Numbered from the stretch's first letter, positions 51,732 through 61,577 are shown. The stretch is DNA of 64,000 nucleotides from Tissierella praeacuta DSM 18095 (GCF_900128955.1 NZ_FQTY01000005.1:61856-125855), one strand, 5' to 3'. Numbers and translations are program-made. Notes: generated by a model from the letters alone, not told the origin.

Positions 51732-53312
51732 ATGGAAAATAACTATACTAGATTGAGATTTAAAGAAATTATTTCTGTTGCAATTAAACATGGTTTTAAA
51801 AATGGAATTGGAAATCCTATGGAACTAAGGTTGGTTTTAGAAGAATTAGGACCAACCTTTGTTAAAATTGGTCAAATATTGTCTACAAGACCTGATATAT
51901 TGCCTAAAGAATATATAATAGAATTAGAAAAACTCCAAGATAATGTAAAACCTGAAAATTTCAATGTTATGAAAAAAATTATTGAAACAAGTTTAAAGGA
52001 ATCTATCTCAAACGTATTTTTAGATTTTAAACCTACTCCACTTGCATCTGCTTCTTTAGCTGAGGTTTATTTAGCCAAACTAAAAACAGGAGAAGAGGTT
52101 GCTCTAAAAGTTCAACGTCCCTTTGCAAAAGAAAAAATCTTAGCTGATATAGCTATTCTAAATAAATTAGCTCCTTTTATTAAGTTTACAACAAAAAATG
52201 AAGTTTTAGATGTTAAAGCTGTTATTGAAGAAATTAAAATTGCAACTGAAAAAGAACTGGATTTTATAAATGAAAAAGAAAATATTAAAAAATTCAATTC
52301 ACATAACAAGGATATTAAATATATTAAAAATATTATTGTATATGACAAATATTGTACTTCTAATGTTCTGGTGATGGAGTTTATTAGTGGTATAAAAATA
52401 GATGATACTACCACACTATTGGCTGAAGGATATGATATTAAAGAAATTGCCAAAAAACTTATTTACAATTATTTTAAACAGGTTTTTGAAGATGGCTTCT
52501 TTCATGCAGACCCTCATCCTGGTAATATTTTAATTCATAATAATAAAATTGGATTTATTGATTTTGGTTTAATGGGAAATCTAGATATGGGAATCAAGAA
52601 AAAATTCAACCTATTTTTAGAAGGAGTGGCAACTGATAATGTAGATTTAATGACTAGTTCTGTTCTCAGCATAGGTATTAGAAAAGGCGACGTAGACATA
52701 AACAAGCTTTATCAAGATATAAACTTAATTTACAATACTTATATAAATGAATCCATATATAACTATGATTTAGCTAAAATTTTAGAAGAAGTAATTCTTA
52801 TTTGCAAAAAAAATAATATTATAATGCCAAAGGATATTACTTTATTAGCAAAAGGTCTTTTAACTCTTCAAGGTGTTCTGGCTAAAATGGATAAAGAGTT
52901 AAATATCATGGATATTGCAGTTCCTTATTTTAAAAATAAGACCATTGAAGATAAATTAAAGGATTATGATTTAACTTTGTTAGGTAATAAAATTGTCTCC
53001 GCAGGTAAAGCTTCTTTGGATCTACCCTTAAAACTTTCACAGCTAATTGATAGAGGATTAGAAGGTAGATTAAGACTAAATTTAGAGCTTAAAAATATGG
53101 ATGAAAACTTTAATGAAGTAAATAAAATGGTAAATAGAATTATTTTCTCTGTTATTGTAGCTGGTTTATTAATTAGTTCTTCTCTGGTTATAAACGCCAA
53201 TATTGGATTAAATATTTACGGTGTTTCTGCAATAGGTATTATAGGTTATTTAGGTGCAGGATTGGCTGGATTTTTACTTTTAATTTCAATATTTAAATCA
53301 GGTAAACTATAA
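51732..53312 (+). CDS. AarF/UbiB (ABC1/ADCK) atypical kinase
   Basis: 526 residues. UbiB family motifs: FVKIGQILSTRPDILP (KxGQ, about 46), ASLAEVYLAKLKTGEEVALKVQRP (Ala-rich loop and catalytic Lys, about 105-128), KELDFINEKENI, LVMEFISGIKI, FFHADPHPGNILI and IGFIDFGLMG (about 260-290). Two C-terminal membrane helices follow. In ubiquinone-producing bacteria the family aids quinone synthesis; in Clostridia the role is unclear and may involve lipids. Behind the phasin-like gene, probably cotranscribed. Confidence 0.93.
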   Translation: MENNYTRLRFKEIISVAIKHGFKNGIGNPMELRLVLEELGPTFVKIGQILSTRPDILPKEYIIELEKLQDNVKPENFNVMKKIIETSLKESISNVFLDFKPTPLASASLAEVYLAKLKTGEEVALKVQRPFAKEKILADIAILNKLAPFIKFTTKNEVLDVKAVIEEIKIATEKELDFINEKENIKKFNSHNKDIKYIKNIIVYDKYCTSNVLVMEFISGIKIDDTTTLLAEGYDIKEIAKKLIYNYFKQVFEDGFFHADPHPGNILIHNNKIGFIDFGLMGNLDMGIKKKFNLFLEGVATDNVDLMTSSVLSIGIRKGDVDINKLYQDINLIYNTYINESIYNYDLAKILEEVILICKKNNIIMPKDITLLAKGLLTLQGVLAKMDKELNIMDIAVPYFKNKTIEDKLKDYDLTLLGNKIVSAGKASLDLPLKLSQLIDRGLEGRLRLNLELKNMDENFNEVNKMVNRIIFSVIVAGLLISSSLVINANIGLNIYGVSAIGIIGYLGAGLAGFLLLISIFKSGKL

Positions 53313-53317
53313 AATTT

Positions 53318-53370
53318 AATAAGGGTCTTTCCCATTTTGAAGTGATTTCAAAACAGGAAAGACCCTTATT
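53318..53370. terminator. Convergent terminator of aarF-like and racemase genes
   Basis: 15-bp stem AATAAGGGTCTTTCC (53318-53332) / GGAAAGACCCTTATT (53356-53370). The outer arm overlaps the racemase stop codon. Bidirectional. Confidence 0.85.
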
Positions 53371-54064
53371 ATGATATAAACAAATCATCCTTAGCAAGCT
53401 CGATACATCGTTTAGCTAATATGGAAACCGGGTCGATATATTTTCCTAGAACTCCTATTTTCTCTACTAATATAGGCAATTCAGTACATCCTAAAATTAT
53501 AGGAATCTCTTTATTTTCAGTGTATCTACTTACAAGGTTTTGAAACTCTAGGGTATTTACATTAAACTTTGAAGATTTAACATTATATATCCAATCCATA
53601 ATAAGCTCCTGATCTGAAGTATCTGGTTCTATAATGTTTAAATTAAACTCCCCAAAAATATTTTTGTAAATCTTTACTTTATAAGTTCCTTTTGTTGCTA
53701 GAAGTAAATAGTTCTTATGCTCAAAGTTTGCCTTTAGATATGAACCCGTTTCATAAATCATATTCAATATCTTGGTTTTAGTATATTTAATAATCTCGTT
53801 ATAAAAATAATGAGCTGTATTACAAGGTATTGCTATATAATCTACTCCCATCATTTCCAATCTTCGAATAGACTTTATCATTTCCGGCATAGGATCCTGT
53901 CCTATACCTAAAATATAAGCAGTTCTATCAGGTATTTCTACATTGCTATCAATTATAATATGCAAATGCTCCTGATCTTTAGTTGCAGGTGTAAGGTCTG
54001 TTATCCTTTTGAATAAATCACAAGTAGCAGCAGGCCCCATTCCTCCCATTATTCCAAGAATCAT
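53369..54064 (-). CDS. Aspartate/glutamate racemase family protein
   Basis: 231 residues. The catalytic cysteines are in IAIPCNTAHYF (about 81) and PIILGCTELPIL (about 192), with the N-terminal LGIMGGMGPAATCDLFKRI of the aspartate racemase subgroup. It interconverts L- and D-aspartate/glutamate or acts on a related substrate. Start ATG 54064 with GAGGTGATTAAA; the frame extends upstream but includes that site. It has a sigma-54 promoter and lies downstream of a sigma-54 activator gene, so expression is probably inducible. Confidence 0.9.
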   Translation of the reverse strand: MILGIMGGMGPAATCDLFKRITDLTPATKDQEHLHIIIDSNVEIPDRTAYILGIGQDPMPEMIKSIRRLEMMGVDYIAIPCNTAHYFYNEIIKYTKTKILNMIYETGSYLKANFEHKNYLLLATKGTYKVKIYKNIFGEFNLNIIEPDTSDQELIMDWIYNVKSSKFNVNTLEFQNLVSRYTENKEIPIILGCTELPILVEKIGVLGKYIDPVSILAKRCIELAKDDLFIS

Positions 54065-54101
54065 TTTAATCACCTCTATATAATAAGCTTCTTGCTTATT
54101 A

Positions 54102-54120
54102 TATGCAAATTATATGCCAA
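54102..54120 (-). promoter_or_regulatory. Sigma-54 (-24/-12) promoter of the racemase gene
   Basis: Minus strand TTGGCATATAATTTGCATA: GG and GC dinucleotides are 10 bases apart, matching TGGCAY-N5-TTGCW. Located 38-56 bp upstream of the racemase start and between the activator gene and its target. No sigma-A promoter is evident there. Confidence 0.8.
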
Positions 54121-54247
54121 TAAATAAATATTAAAATTTCAAGGATTAATAAATATTAAGCATTTTTTAGGGTGAAAATTCTTCCCATTATGTAACCCAT
54201 TCTTCTTTAATTTTAAACTTATTACCATTTTAAAATAGAGAATATGT

Positions 54248-56275
54248 CTATCTAATATCATAAATTGAATATATTAGATTATATCCTTTTTCCGTCAGTA
54301 CCGTTCCCTTTCTTCCTGTATTAGACTCAACTAGACCTAGTTCCTCAACACTATTAATTAGACTTCTAATCTTTCCTTCTGTCAAATCAATTTCTTCTTC
54401 TTTCGCCAGCTCTGCTAAGGCTCGTCTACCCAAACCATTAGAATCCATAATTTTTTTAAGCATCCATATTATATTTTCTCCCAAAATGTCTGTTAATATA
54501 GAACCTTCTAGTTTTTCACCTCTATCTGTAATATACTCTGGAAGTTCTTTTATAGACAGCTTTTTATTCATTCTACTAATACTAGCTATATATTCAATAG
54601 CATTTTCTAATTGTCTAATATTTCCGGGCCAATTATATTTATATAATAAATTAATAGCTTCCTTTTCTAAGATTTCCTCTATATTATTAATTTTATTCAT
54701 GCTATGCTTTTTTAAAAAGAAATTTGATAATATTAATATATCTTCTTTTCTCTCTTTTAAACTCAACATTCTAACTGGTAAAACATTTAATCTATAGTAT
54801 AAATCTGCTCTAAATTTACCTTTTTTAACTTCAGATACTAAGTCTTTATTAGTTGCAGCAATTATTCTTACATTTATGGGTATCTCCTTAAGTCCTCCAA
54901 CTCTTCTCACTTGCCTTTCTTGTATAACCCTCAATAATCTACATTGAAAATCTAAGGAAGCATCCCCTATTTCATCAAGAAAAATAGTTCCCCCATGGGC
55001 TTCTTCAAAAAGTCCTCTTTTTCCACCTTTCATTGCTCCTGTAAAAGAGCCTTCTTCATAACCGAAGAGTTCACTCTCTATCAAGCTAGTGGAAATTGAA
55101 GCAAAATTCACTGGAACAAATGGTCCTGATGACCTATGAGAGGCTGAATGAATAGATTGTGCAAATAATTCCTTTCCTGTTCCACTTTCTCCTTGTATTA
55201 AAATAGTAGAATCTGTTGAAGCAAATGATTTTACCTTATCTATTAATGCTTTCATGTTGCTGCCTTTATAAATAAGATCATCAAATGTATAGTATTTTGT
55301 TCTAATAGCATTTTCAGAAGTTCTTCTACGTATCTCATGTTCATTTTTTTCAATATCTTTACTTTTTTCAAAGGTATATATAATCCCATCTTCACTGCCT
55401 TTTCCCTTTATAACCTTTAATGTAACAAATAAGTCATTATTATGAATTCTAACAACATCTACTTCATCATGACTATCTATCTTGGCTATTTGAGGTAATA
55501 TATCTTTAATATTTCTACCAATAATTTCTTCACAAGGAGATTTTAATATATTACTCATTTCTTGATTGCTAACAATAACACTTCCAGATTTATCAACATA
55601 TATAATAGCCTTTCCTAGACAATTAGCAACGGTTTCTAATCTGCTGCTAATAATTTTCATATCCTTAGCTGTGTCATTTAACCTGTTTAATAAATTTATT
55701 ATATGATTTATATATTGAGATGAAAGTCTGTCACCTAAAGCCTTCATTAAACCAAGTCTATTGGCTATGTCAACTACTGTTACAATGTCTATTTGCCTAG
55801 TTCCTATATTAATTACTTTCTTTACTCCAAAAGGAACAAGATGTGGTTCTCCAACTGTAACGGATATGTCTAACTCAGGATAAGAAGTTATGCCTGGATA
55901 GTATGGATAATATTTTATATAGTTCACTCCTAAAGCTTGTAATTGAACCATTGCTTCATAACTAGATTCTGGTCTGTCATTAACTAATAATACCTCTGTA
56001 CCCCTGGGTAAATTCAATAATTCAGATATATATCTATGGTTTATTACCCTTTGTGCTACAATATATTCTAAACCATTATCTATTAAATTTTGTATTCTTT
56101 TATCCATAGTATTGGGTGAAGAAAGAACAACTAATGAATCTGTAAAATCAAAATCTAGTTCATCTTCTAAACAATAAGATTTTACCTCTGTATATTCACC
56201 AAAAATACTTTCAAGTTGAATGGCTAGATTAACGGAAGTTACTTTTCCAGGAGTAATCATTACAATCTTCTTCAT
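54248..56275 (-). CDS. Sigma-54-dependent activator with PAS sensor and non-Fis C-terminus
   Basis: 675 residues. Residues 1-200: PrpR/receiver-like sensory region with GTEVLLVNDRPESSYEAMVQLQALGVNYIKYYP. PAS at about 215-305. AAA+ at 330-565 with Walker A GESGTGKEL (362), EGSFTGA (the sigma-54-contacting GAFTGA loop with Ser at its second position, 409-414), Walker B TIFLDEIGD and sensor RPGNIR-like YNWPGNIRQLENAIEYI. The last 75 residues look like a winged helix (ALAELAKEEEIDLTEGKIRSL... GTVLTEKGYNLIY) instead of the usual Fis-type helix-turn-helix. It probably activates the racemase promoter at 54102. Confidence 0.9.
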   Translation of the reverse strand: MKKIVMITPGKVTSVNLAIQLESIFGEYTEVKSYCLEDELDFDFTDSLVVLSSPNTMDKRIQNLIDNGLEYIVAQRVINHRYISELLNLPRGTEVLLVNDRPESSYEAMVQLQALGVNYIKYYPYYPGITSYPELDISVTVGEPHLVPFGVKKVINIGTRQIDIVTVVDIANRLGLMKALGDRLSSQYINHIINLLNRLNDTAKDMKIISSRLETVANCLGKAIIYVDKSGSVIVSNQEMSNILKSPCEEIIGRNIKDILPQIAKIDSHDEVDVVRIHNNDLFVTLKVIKGKGSEDGIIYTFEKSKDIEKNEHEIRRRTSENAIRTKYYTFDDLIYKGSNMKALIDKVKSFASTDSTILIQGESGTGKELFAQSIHSASHRSSGPFVPVNFASISTSLIESELFGYEEGSFTGAMKGGKRGLFEEAHGGTIFLDEIGDASLDFQCRLLRVIQERQVRRVGGLKEIPINVRIIAATNKDLVSEVKKGKFRADLYYRLNVLPVRMLSLKERKEDILILSNFFLKKHSMNKINNIEEILEKEAINLLYKYNWPGNIRQLENAIEYIASISRMNKKLSIKELPEYITDRGEKLEGSILTDILGENIIWMLKKIMDSNGLGRRALAELAKEEEIDLTEGKIRSLINSVEELGLVESNTGRKGTVLTEKGYNLIYSIYDIR

Positions 56276-56372
56276 TATATTTACCTACCTTTCCATATTA
56301 TAATAAAGATTAATAATGTTTTTAATATTATATAATATAATACTGAAAATTTGTACAATTAAGGAAAATAAT

Positions 56373-56414
56373 AAAGGCTTCTATCTAAGGATTATTAGAT
56401 TAAAGAAGCCTTTT
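56373..56414 (-). terminator. clpB terminator
   Basis: Stem AAAGGCTTCT (56373-56382) with AGAAGCCTTT (56404-56413) and inner pairing. On the minus strand followed by ATTATTTTCC. It lies 25 bp after the clpB stop. Confidence 0.8.
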
Positions 56415-56438
56415 TGAAACTCATTTAAAATTAATTTT

Positions 56439-59036
56439 TTATTGAGAAAAACCAATAGAATTCATCTTCAATTCTCCATTTTCCACAGAAACTGTTATCC
56501 TATCCTTATCTTTCAAATCTCCCTTAATAATCATTCTACCAATTTCAGTTTCAAGATGCTTTTGTAAAAATCTCTTAACTGGTCTTGCACCATATTGAAT
56601 TGAATAAGCTCTATTTAAGACAAATTCCTTTGCTTCTTCTGTTAATTCTATGGAAATTTGTCTATCTTCTAGACGAGAGCTAACCTCTCCTATTTGTAAA
56701 TCTATTATCTTAAATATTTCATCTCTCTGTAATGGTTTAAACATTACGATTTCATCCACACGATTTAAAAACTCTGGTCTAAAAATTCTTCTCATTTCAT
56801 CCATTACTTTATCTCTTGCTGATTCATCTATACTTCCATCTGGTCTTATACCTTCAAGTAAATATGAAGAACCTATATTAGATGTCATTATAATAACAGT
56901 ATTTTTAAAATCTACCGTTCTACCCTGATTATCAGTTAACCTCCCATCATCTAGCACTTGAAGCAATATATTGAATACATCTGGATGAGCCTTTTCTATT
57001 TCATCAAATAAAATAACTGAATAAGGTTTTCTCCTTACTGCTTCTGTTAATTGTCCTCCTTCATCATAACCTACATATCCTGGAGGTGCCCCTATAAGTC
57101 TTGATACAGAATGCTTTTCCATATATTCAGACATATCTATTCTTATCATATTTCTTTCATCATCAAATAAAGATGAAGTTAAAGCTTTAGACAGCTCTGT
57201 TTTTCCTACTCCTGTTGGGCCTAAAAATATAAAAGATCCTATAGGTCTATTTAAGGGTTTCATTCCAGCTCTTGCCCTGATTACAGAATCTACTACAGAT
57301 GCTACTGCTTCATCTTGACCTATTACTTTCTTATGAAGGATTTCACCTAAAGATAAAAGTTTTTCTCTTTCTGTTTCAACTAATTTAGACACTGGAATTC
57401 CAGTCCATTTAGCTACTACTTCAGCTATTTCTTCTTCTGTAACTTCTTCCTTTAACATTCTTTCATCTTTTTCATTTTTTTCATTTGCTTCTTGTAGTTT
57501 TTTCTCTAATTCAACTAAAGTGCCATATTTTAATTGTGATAGTTTTTCTAAGTCATATTTTCTTTCAGCTTCTTCTATTTGCCTTTTTACTCTATCTATT
57601 TCTTCCTTGAGCTCTTTGACTCTAGATATATTCTTTTTCTCGTCTTCCCATTGAGCTTTCAGCACATCATATTTTTCTTTAAAGTCTGATAATTCTTTTT
57701 CTAACTTCTCTAGTCTTATTTTAGAGGCTTCGTCTGTTTCTTTTTTTAATGCGGCCTTTTCTATTTCTAATTGAAGTATTCTCCTTCTTATTTCATCAAG
57801 CTCCACAGGCATGGAGTCTATCTCTGTTCTTATCATAGCCGAAGCCTCATCCATCAAGTCTATAGCCTTATCAGGTAAGAACCTATCAGATATATATCTA
57901 TCAGAAAGAGTTGCAGCAGCTATTACAGCACCATCTGATATCCTTATTCCATGATGGATTTCATATTTTTCTTTTAATCCCCTGAGTATGGATATGGTGT
58001 CTTCTACTGTAGGTTCTGTTACCAATACTTTTTGAAATCTTCTCTCTAAGGCTGCATCTTTTTCAATATATTGTCTATATTCATCTAAGGTAGTAGCACC
58101 TATGGTATGAACCTCTCCTCTTGCCAGCATAGGCTTCAAAAGATTTGATGCATCCATTGCCCCGTCAGTTCTACCAGCACCTACTATATTATGGAGTTCG
58201 TCTATAAACATTATTATTCGACCATCTGACTTTTCTATTTCAGATAATACTGCCTTTAATCTTTCTTCAAACTCTCCCCTATACTTTGCACCAGCTATTA
58301 ATGCTCCCATATCTAGGGCAAATATAGTTTTATCTTTAAGCCCTTCTGGCACATCTCCATTAACTATTCTCTGAGCCAATCCTTCTACTATGGCTGTTTT
58401 TCCTACTCCCGGATCTCCTATTAAGACTGGGTTGTTCTTAGTTCTTCTAGATAATATTCTAATTACATTTCGTATCTCACTATCTCTTCCTATAACAGGG
58501 TCAACTTTTCCAGCTTTAGCCTCTTCTACTAAATCTCTTCCAAATCTAGTTAATGCTTCATAAGTTGCCTCTGGGTTGTCTGAAGTAATATTTTGATTTC
58601 CTCTTATTTTTTTCAAAGCCTCTAGGAATCTTTGAAGATTAATATTATATTTATTAAATATTCTCTCTGATGTAGTTGCCTTTTCCTTTAGAAGTGATAT
58701 ATAGATATGTTCAACCCCTACATATTCATCCCCAAACTTTTTAGCCTCCTCTTGGGAATTAAGCAAAATCTTGGTATATATCCTGCTAGGATATAAGGAT
58801 GCTCCACTACCAGATTGTTTTGGTAGTTTATCTACTTCTCTCTCTACATCCATGGTAATCAACTCTGGATTTTCTCCCATGTAAGACAATACTTTTGGAA
58901 TTAATCCATCATTCTGCATCATTAGGCCATAATGAATATGAATTTCTTGGAGTTCAGGATTCCCATTTTTTATGGCCATGTTTTGCGAATTTTGTATTGC
59001 TTCTAATGATTTTTGTGTAAATTTGTTTAAATCCAT
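56439..59036 (-). CDS. clpB: ATP-dependent disaggregase ClpB
   Basis: 865 residues. N-domain to about 150; NBD1 with Walker [10 protein letters not shown] (about 204) and Walker [18 protein letters not shown]; middle coiled coil of about 120 residues (410-530), diagnostic of ClpB; NBD2 with [14 protein letters not shown] (about 605), [29 protein letters not shown] and [14 protein letters not shown]. Works with DnaK/DnaJ to dissolve aggregates. Second gene after the DnaJ-like gene under CtsR control; AAGGAGG ribosome-binding site. No clpP-binding loop (IGF/L) is seen, as expected. Confidence 0.97.
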   Translation of the reverse strand: MDLNKFTQKSLEAIQNSQNMAIKNGNPELQEIHIHYGLMMQNDGLIPKVLSYMGENPELITMDVEREVDKLPKQSGSGASLYPSRIYTKILLNSQEEAKKFGDEYVGVEHIYISLLKEKATTSERIFNKYNINLQRFLEALKKIRGNQNITSDNPEATYEALTRFGRDLVEEAKAGKVDPVIGRDSEIRNVIRILSRRTKNNPVLIGDPGVGKTAIVEGLAQRIVNGDVPEGLKDKTIFALDMGALIAGAKYRGEFEERLKAVLSEIEKSDGRIIMFIDELHNIVGAGRTDGAMDASNLLKPMLARGEVHTIGATTLDEYRQYIEKDAALERRFQKVLVTEPTVEDTISILRGLKEKYEIHHGIRISDGAVIAAATLSDRYISDRFLPDKAIDLMDEASAMIRTEIDSMPVELDEIRRRILQLEIEKAALKKETDEASKIRLEKLEKELSDFKEKYDVLKAQWEDEKKNISRVKELKEEIDRVKRQIEEAERKYDLEKLSQLKYGTLVELEKKLQEANEKNEKDERMLKEEVTEEEIAEVVAKWTGIPVSKLVETEREKLLSLGEILHKKVIGQDEAVASVVDSVIRARAGMKPLNRPIGSFIFLGPTGVGKTELSKALTSSLFDDERNMIRIDMSEYMEKHSVSRLIGAPPGYVGYDEGGQLTEAVRRKPYSVILFDEIEKAHPDVFNILLQVLDDGRLTDNQGRTVDFKNTVIIMTSNIGSSYLLEGIRPDGSIDESARDKVMDEMRRIFRPEFLNRVDEIVMFKPLQRDEIFKIIDLQIGEVSSRLEDRQISIELTEEAKEFVLNRAYSIQYGARPVKRFLQKHLETEIGRMIIKGDLKDKDRITVSVENGELKMNSIGFSQ

Positions 59037-59181
59037 ATTTATTCCTCCTTAAATTCACTTGATAATTAACAGTATTAATATCCAAATGCCACCTATGAAA
59101 TTTAAAATATTGAATTTCATTGAAGATATTAATCCTTTAATCTTTAATTTATAATAGTTAATTATCTTTATTAATTGTTCT

Positions 59182-60102
59182 TTATTCCCTTTTAAGTGAT
59201 AATTGCTTAAGTTTTTCATATAATTTAATTTCTTCTTCTGTCAAATTTTGTGGAATTACTATGTTCATTTCAATATATAAATCTCCTTGGTTACCTTTCA
59301 TATCTTTATATCCCTTTTTAGGTACCCTAATCTTTTTCCCAGATGAAATGGATTTAGGAATATCTACTTTGATCTTTCCATCTAAGGTAGATACTACTAC
59401 CTTATCACCAAGGGCAGCCTGCCATGGATACAGGTCTAACCTTGTTATTATATCCAGACCATCAAGTTTATTTTTACCATCCTCCACAAGATTTATTTTA
59501 AATAAAATATTTCCCTTTATTCCCCATTTTTCACCCTTTACCTTCAATTTTTTCCCGGGCAATATTCCCTTTGGAACATTTACAGATAGGGACTTATTCT
59601 CTCCACTTATATTGAGATTAACATTTTTTATTACACCATTATACCCTTCCTCTAATGTAATATTTAACTCTGATTCATATGATGGTGTTTGCCTTCCCGT
59701 AGACTTTCTACCACCACCAAATAAATTCCCTAAATCAAAACCACCCATTCTACTACTAGTTTTTTGACTTCCACCAAAAAACATATTAAAAAAATCACTA
59801 AAATCTCCAGAGGTAGTATAAGTATAACTTCCATTTCCAAATCCATATTGAGATGGATCAAAGTCTTGTCCCCCTGTAAAATTATAACCTGATCCAAATG
59901 TATCGTATTTTTTCTTTCTATCTGCATCACCTAATACTTCGTAAGCTTCATTTATTTCTTTAAATTTTTCTTGTGCCTTATCGTCATTGGGATGTAAGTC
60001 TGGATGATATTTTTTTGCCAGTTTTCTATATGCTTTTTTTATTTCATCTTGGGATGAAGATTTGTCTACTCCTAATATCTTATAATAATCTTTATACTCC
60101 AT
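59182..60102 (-). CDS. DnaJ-like (CbpA-type) co-chaperone
   Basis: 306 residues. J-domain [30 protein letters not shown] with the essential HPD at 34-36, a Gly/Phe-rich linker (70-140), then two beta-barrel client domains without the zinc-finger region of DnaJ, the CbpA/DjlA-like type II layout. The main DnaJ is presumably elsewhere. Promoter with CtsR box upstream, 145 bp ahead of clpB, so it likely helps ClpB-DnaK disaggregation under heat or stress. Ribosome-binding site GGGAG. Confidence 0.93.
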   Translation of the reverse strand: MEYKDYYKILGVDKSSSQDEIKKAYRKLAKKYHPDLHPNDDKAQEKFKEINEAYEVLGDADRKKKYDTFGSGYNFTGGQDFDPSQYGFGNGSYTYTTSGDFSDFFNMFFGGSQKTSSRMGGFDLGNLFGGGRKSTGRQTPSYESELNITLEEGYNGVIKNVNLNISGENKSLSVNVPKGILPGKKLKVKGEKWGIKGNILFKINLVEDGKNKLDGLDIITRLDLYPWQAALGDKVVVSTLDGKIKVDIPKSISSGKKIRVPKKGYKDMKGNQGDLYIEMNIVIPQNLTEEEIKLYEKLKQLSLKRE

Positions 60103-60136
60103 ATGATCTGCTCCCTTTTTTAAATTCGATTTTATT

Positions 60137-60153
60137 TTTGACTTTCTTTGACC
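60137..60153 (-). promoter_or_regulatory. CtsR heat-shock operator
   Basis: Minus strand GGTCAAA-GAA-AGTCAAA, an exact fit to the CtsR consensus RGTCAAANANRGTCAAA. It begins 10 bp after the -10 box, over the transcription start. It predicts CtsR repression of the dnaJ-like-clpB unit, released by heat. Confidence 0.88.
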
Positions 60154-60162
60154 TTCAAATTA

Positions 60163-60191
60163 ATTATACCCATTTTACTAAATAAAATCAA
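60163..60191 (-). promoter_or_regulatory. Sigma-A promoter of the dnaJ-like-clpB operon
   Basis: TTGATT (60191-60186), 17 bp, TATAAT (60168-60163) on the minus strand, 61 bp upstream of the DnaJ-like start and just ahead of the CtsR site. Confidence 0.8.
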
Positions 60192-60205
60192 TATAATATA
60201 AATTA

Positions 60206-60373
60206 TTATATATCATAAAATTTTTCTTCAATTCTGTTTTCACTTTTAATATATTTTATTATTAATTCATCAAGTTCTTTGCTTATTTTTAATATTTCTT
60301 TATATTCATCATTTTTTATTGCTTTATGTAGCAACTCTCTTAACTTTTCTACTTCACTTTTTCTAACAGTCAT
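60206..60373 (-). CDS. Spo0E-like aspartyl-phosphate phosphatase
   Basis: 55 residues. Matches the Spo0E family: two helices joined by a turn with the signature SKELDELIIKYIK (about 33-45; consensus SxxLDxLIxxY). Spo0E dephosphorylates Spo0A~P and delays sporulation in Bacillus. Start ATG 60373 preceded by GTGGAGG; the frame extends upstream to 60448 but without a ribosome-binding site. Lies upstream of dnaJ, on the same strand, next to a divergent XRE regulator gene. Confidence 0.85.
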   Translation of the reverse strand: MTVRKSEVEKLRELLHKAIKNDEYKEILKISKELDELIIKYIKSENRIEEKFYDI

Positions 60374-60527
60374 TATTTTACCTCCACTAAATTCTATTGT
60401 ATTTATTATATAATATCCGTTATGCTTAATACAATCCCTTTTATGCAAATAGGCAATTATATTTATATGCCAACAGCCAATTTAGTTAAGACCAATAAAT
60501 GTATACAGTATAATTGAGGTGGCAAAT

Positions 60528-60923
60528 ATGAATGAAATTAAAAAGACATTAAATTACAACGACATGGGCTTGAGAATCAGATTAGAAAGGGAAAAACTAG
60601 GAATATCCAGGGAAAAATTTGCTGAAATAGTTGGACTTTCATCATTTTATATTGGCCAGATTGAAAGAGGTGATCGTAAGATGAGTTTAGACACCTTAGC
60701 AAATATCGCCAGTAGTCTAAATATATCCGTAGATTATCTTCTATACGGTCATAGCCGCTATATGGAAAACATGATTATTTTGGAAGCTTTTGATAATAGT
60801 TATAAAGAGTCTATTGATGATGAACTAAAAGAAATATTAAATATATTAAAAGGCAGCTCTAAAGAGCAGCTTTCCTTAATAAAGGATATCTATAAACTTA
60901 TCTTGTCTTCTTCTGGAAAATAG
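60528..60923 (+). CDS. XRE-family transcriptional regulator
   Basis: 131 residues. N-terminal helix-turn-helix GLRIRLEREKLGISREKFAEIVGLSSFYIGQIERGDRKMSLDTLANIASSLNISVDYLLYG; recognition helix SSFYIGQIERG. A C-terminal helical tail of about 55 residues (DELKEILNILKGSSKEQLSLIKDIYKLIL) may dimerise or sense a partner. GAGGTGG ribosome-binding site, ATG 60528; a GTG at 60519 overlaps it. Flanked by two Spo0E-like genes on the other strand; by position it may control one or both. Confidence 0.9.
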   Translation: MNEIKKTLNYNDMGLRIRLEREKLGISREKFAEIVGLSSFYIGQIERGDRKMSLDTLANIASSLNISVDYLLYGHSRYMENMIILEAFDNSYKESIDDELKEILNILKGSSKEQLSLIKDIYKLILSSSGK

Positions 60924-61019
60924 CTAGAAATATCTATATAAGTTTGACCATTCCTGACCTTTAATTTAACGATAATTCTTTTTTGTAGGGAAATTTAAAC
61001 CATAATTATTGCATAGTTA

Positions 61020-61169
61020 TTACTGTAGTCTTCTTTCTTCTTCTAAATAGTATTGGACAATAAGTCTATCTAATTCTTCAGAGATTTCAATTATACTTTT
61101 TTTTGTAATTTCTTTAAGTTCCATTTCCTTATGCAATTTTTCCCTAATTTCATTTATTTCATTTTTCAC
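61020..61169 (-). CDS. Second Spo0E-like phosphatase (49 residues)
   Basis: A short gene from GTG 61169 (GGGAGTG upstream) to TAA 61020: MKNEINEIREKLHKEME... ISEELDRLIVQYYLEEE. The SEELDRLIVQYY block is the Spo0E signature. Two helices of matching length, like its paralogue at 60206-60373. Both sit around the XRE gene at 60528. The rest of 60924-61307 has no further gene. Confidence 0.8.
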   Translation of the reverse strand: MKNEINEIREKLHKEMELKEITKKSIIEISEELDRLIVQYYLEEERRLQ

Positions 61170-61273
61170 ATCTCTTCACTCCCAATAGCAATAATATTAC
61201 TATTATACGGCAAAAAATATTGGTATACAATGTTTTTTTAGGAATATCTTATAAATTATATTTTAAAAATTTT

Positions 61274-61298
61274 AATAGCTTGTTGTTCACAAGCTATT
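61274..61298 (-). terminator. csoR terminator
   Basis: Stem AATAGCTTGT (61274-61283) / ACAAGCTATT (61289-61298), 5-nt loop, 10 bp past the csoR stop. On the minus strand followed by AAAATTTTTAAAA. Confidence 0.7.
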
Positions 61299-61307
61299 TC
61301 TACATTT

Positions 61308-61577
61308 TTACTTTATATATTTATCTATAATATTTATTATTTCTTCTATCTTTTCTTCACCTTGCTTTTCACCTTCTAAAATTGCTGTAGTTACACAGGA
61401 TCTTATATGTCCGTTTAATACATCTATATTTGCCTTTTTTAGAAGTCCTATAGCAGATAGGATTTGTGTAGAAACATCTACACAATACCTATCTTCTTCT
61501 ATCATTTTTATTATGCCGTCTATCTGTCCTCTAGCCGTCTTTAATTTATTTGCTGCCTTCTTTTTTCCTTCATTCAT
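61308..61577 (-). CDS. csoR: CsoR-family copper-sensing repressor
   Basis: 89 residues, all-helical. The Cu(I) ligands of CsoR are present: Cys32 in DRYCVDV, His57 in NGHIRSC and Cys61. Conserved ARGQIDGIIKMIEEDR precedes. In CsoR, Cu(I) binding releases DNA to derepress copA-copZ; here csoR is the last gene of that operon, so copper controls its own regulator. ATG start. Confidence 0.95.
   Translation of the reverse strand: MNEGKKKAANKLKTARGQIDGIIKMIEEDRYCVDVSTQILSAIGLLKKANIDVLNGHIRSCVTTAILEGEKQGEEKIEEIINIIDKYIK

Noticed and set aside
59095..59120. 8-bp-arm inverted repeat in the clpB leader
   Set aside because: Short and A/T only; expected by chance in this composition.
59261..59767. Long plus-strand ORF of 168 codons
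   Set aside because: Antisense to the DnaJ-like gene, without a ribosome-binding site, and a composition expected from the reverse of a coding sequence.
60509..60514. TATAAT before the XRE gene as a promoter
   Set aside because: It is only about 14 bp ahead of the start codon and runs into the ribosome-binding site, so it cannot be the -10 box of that gene.
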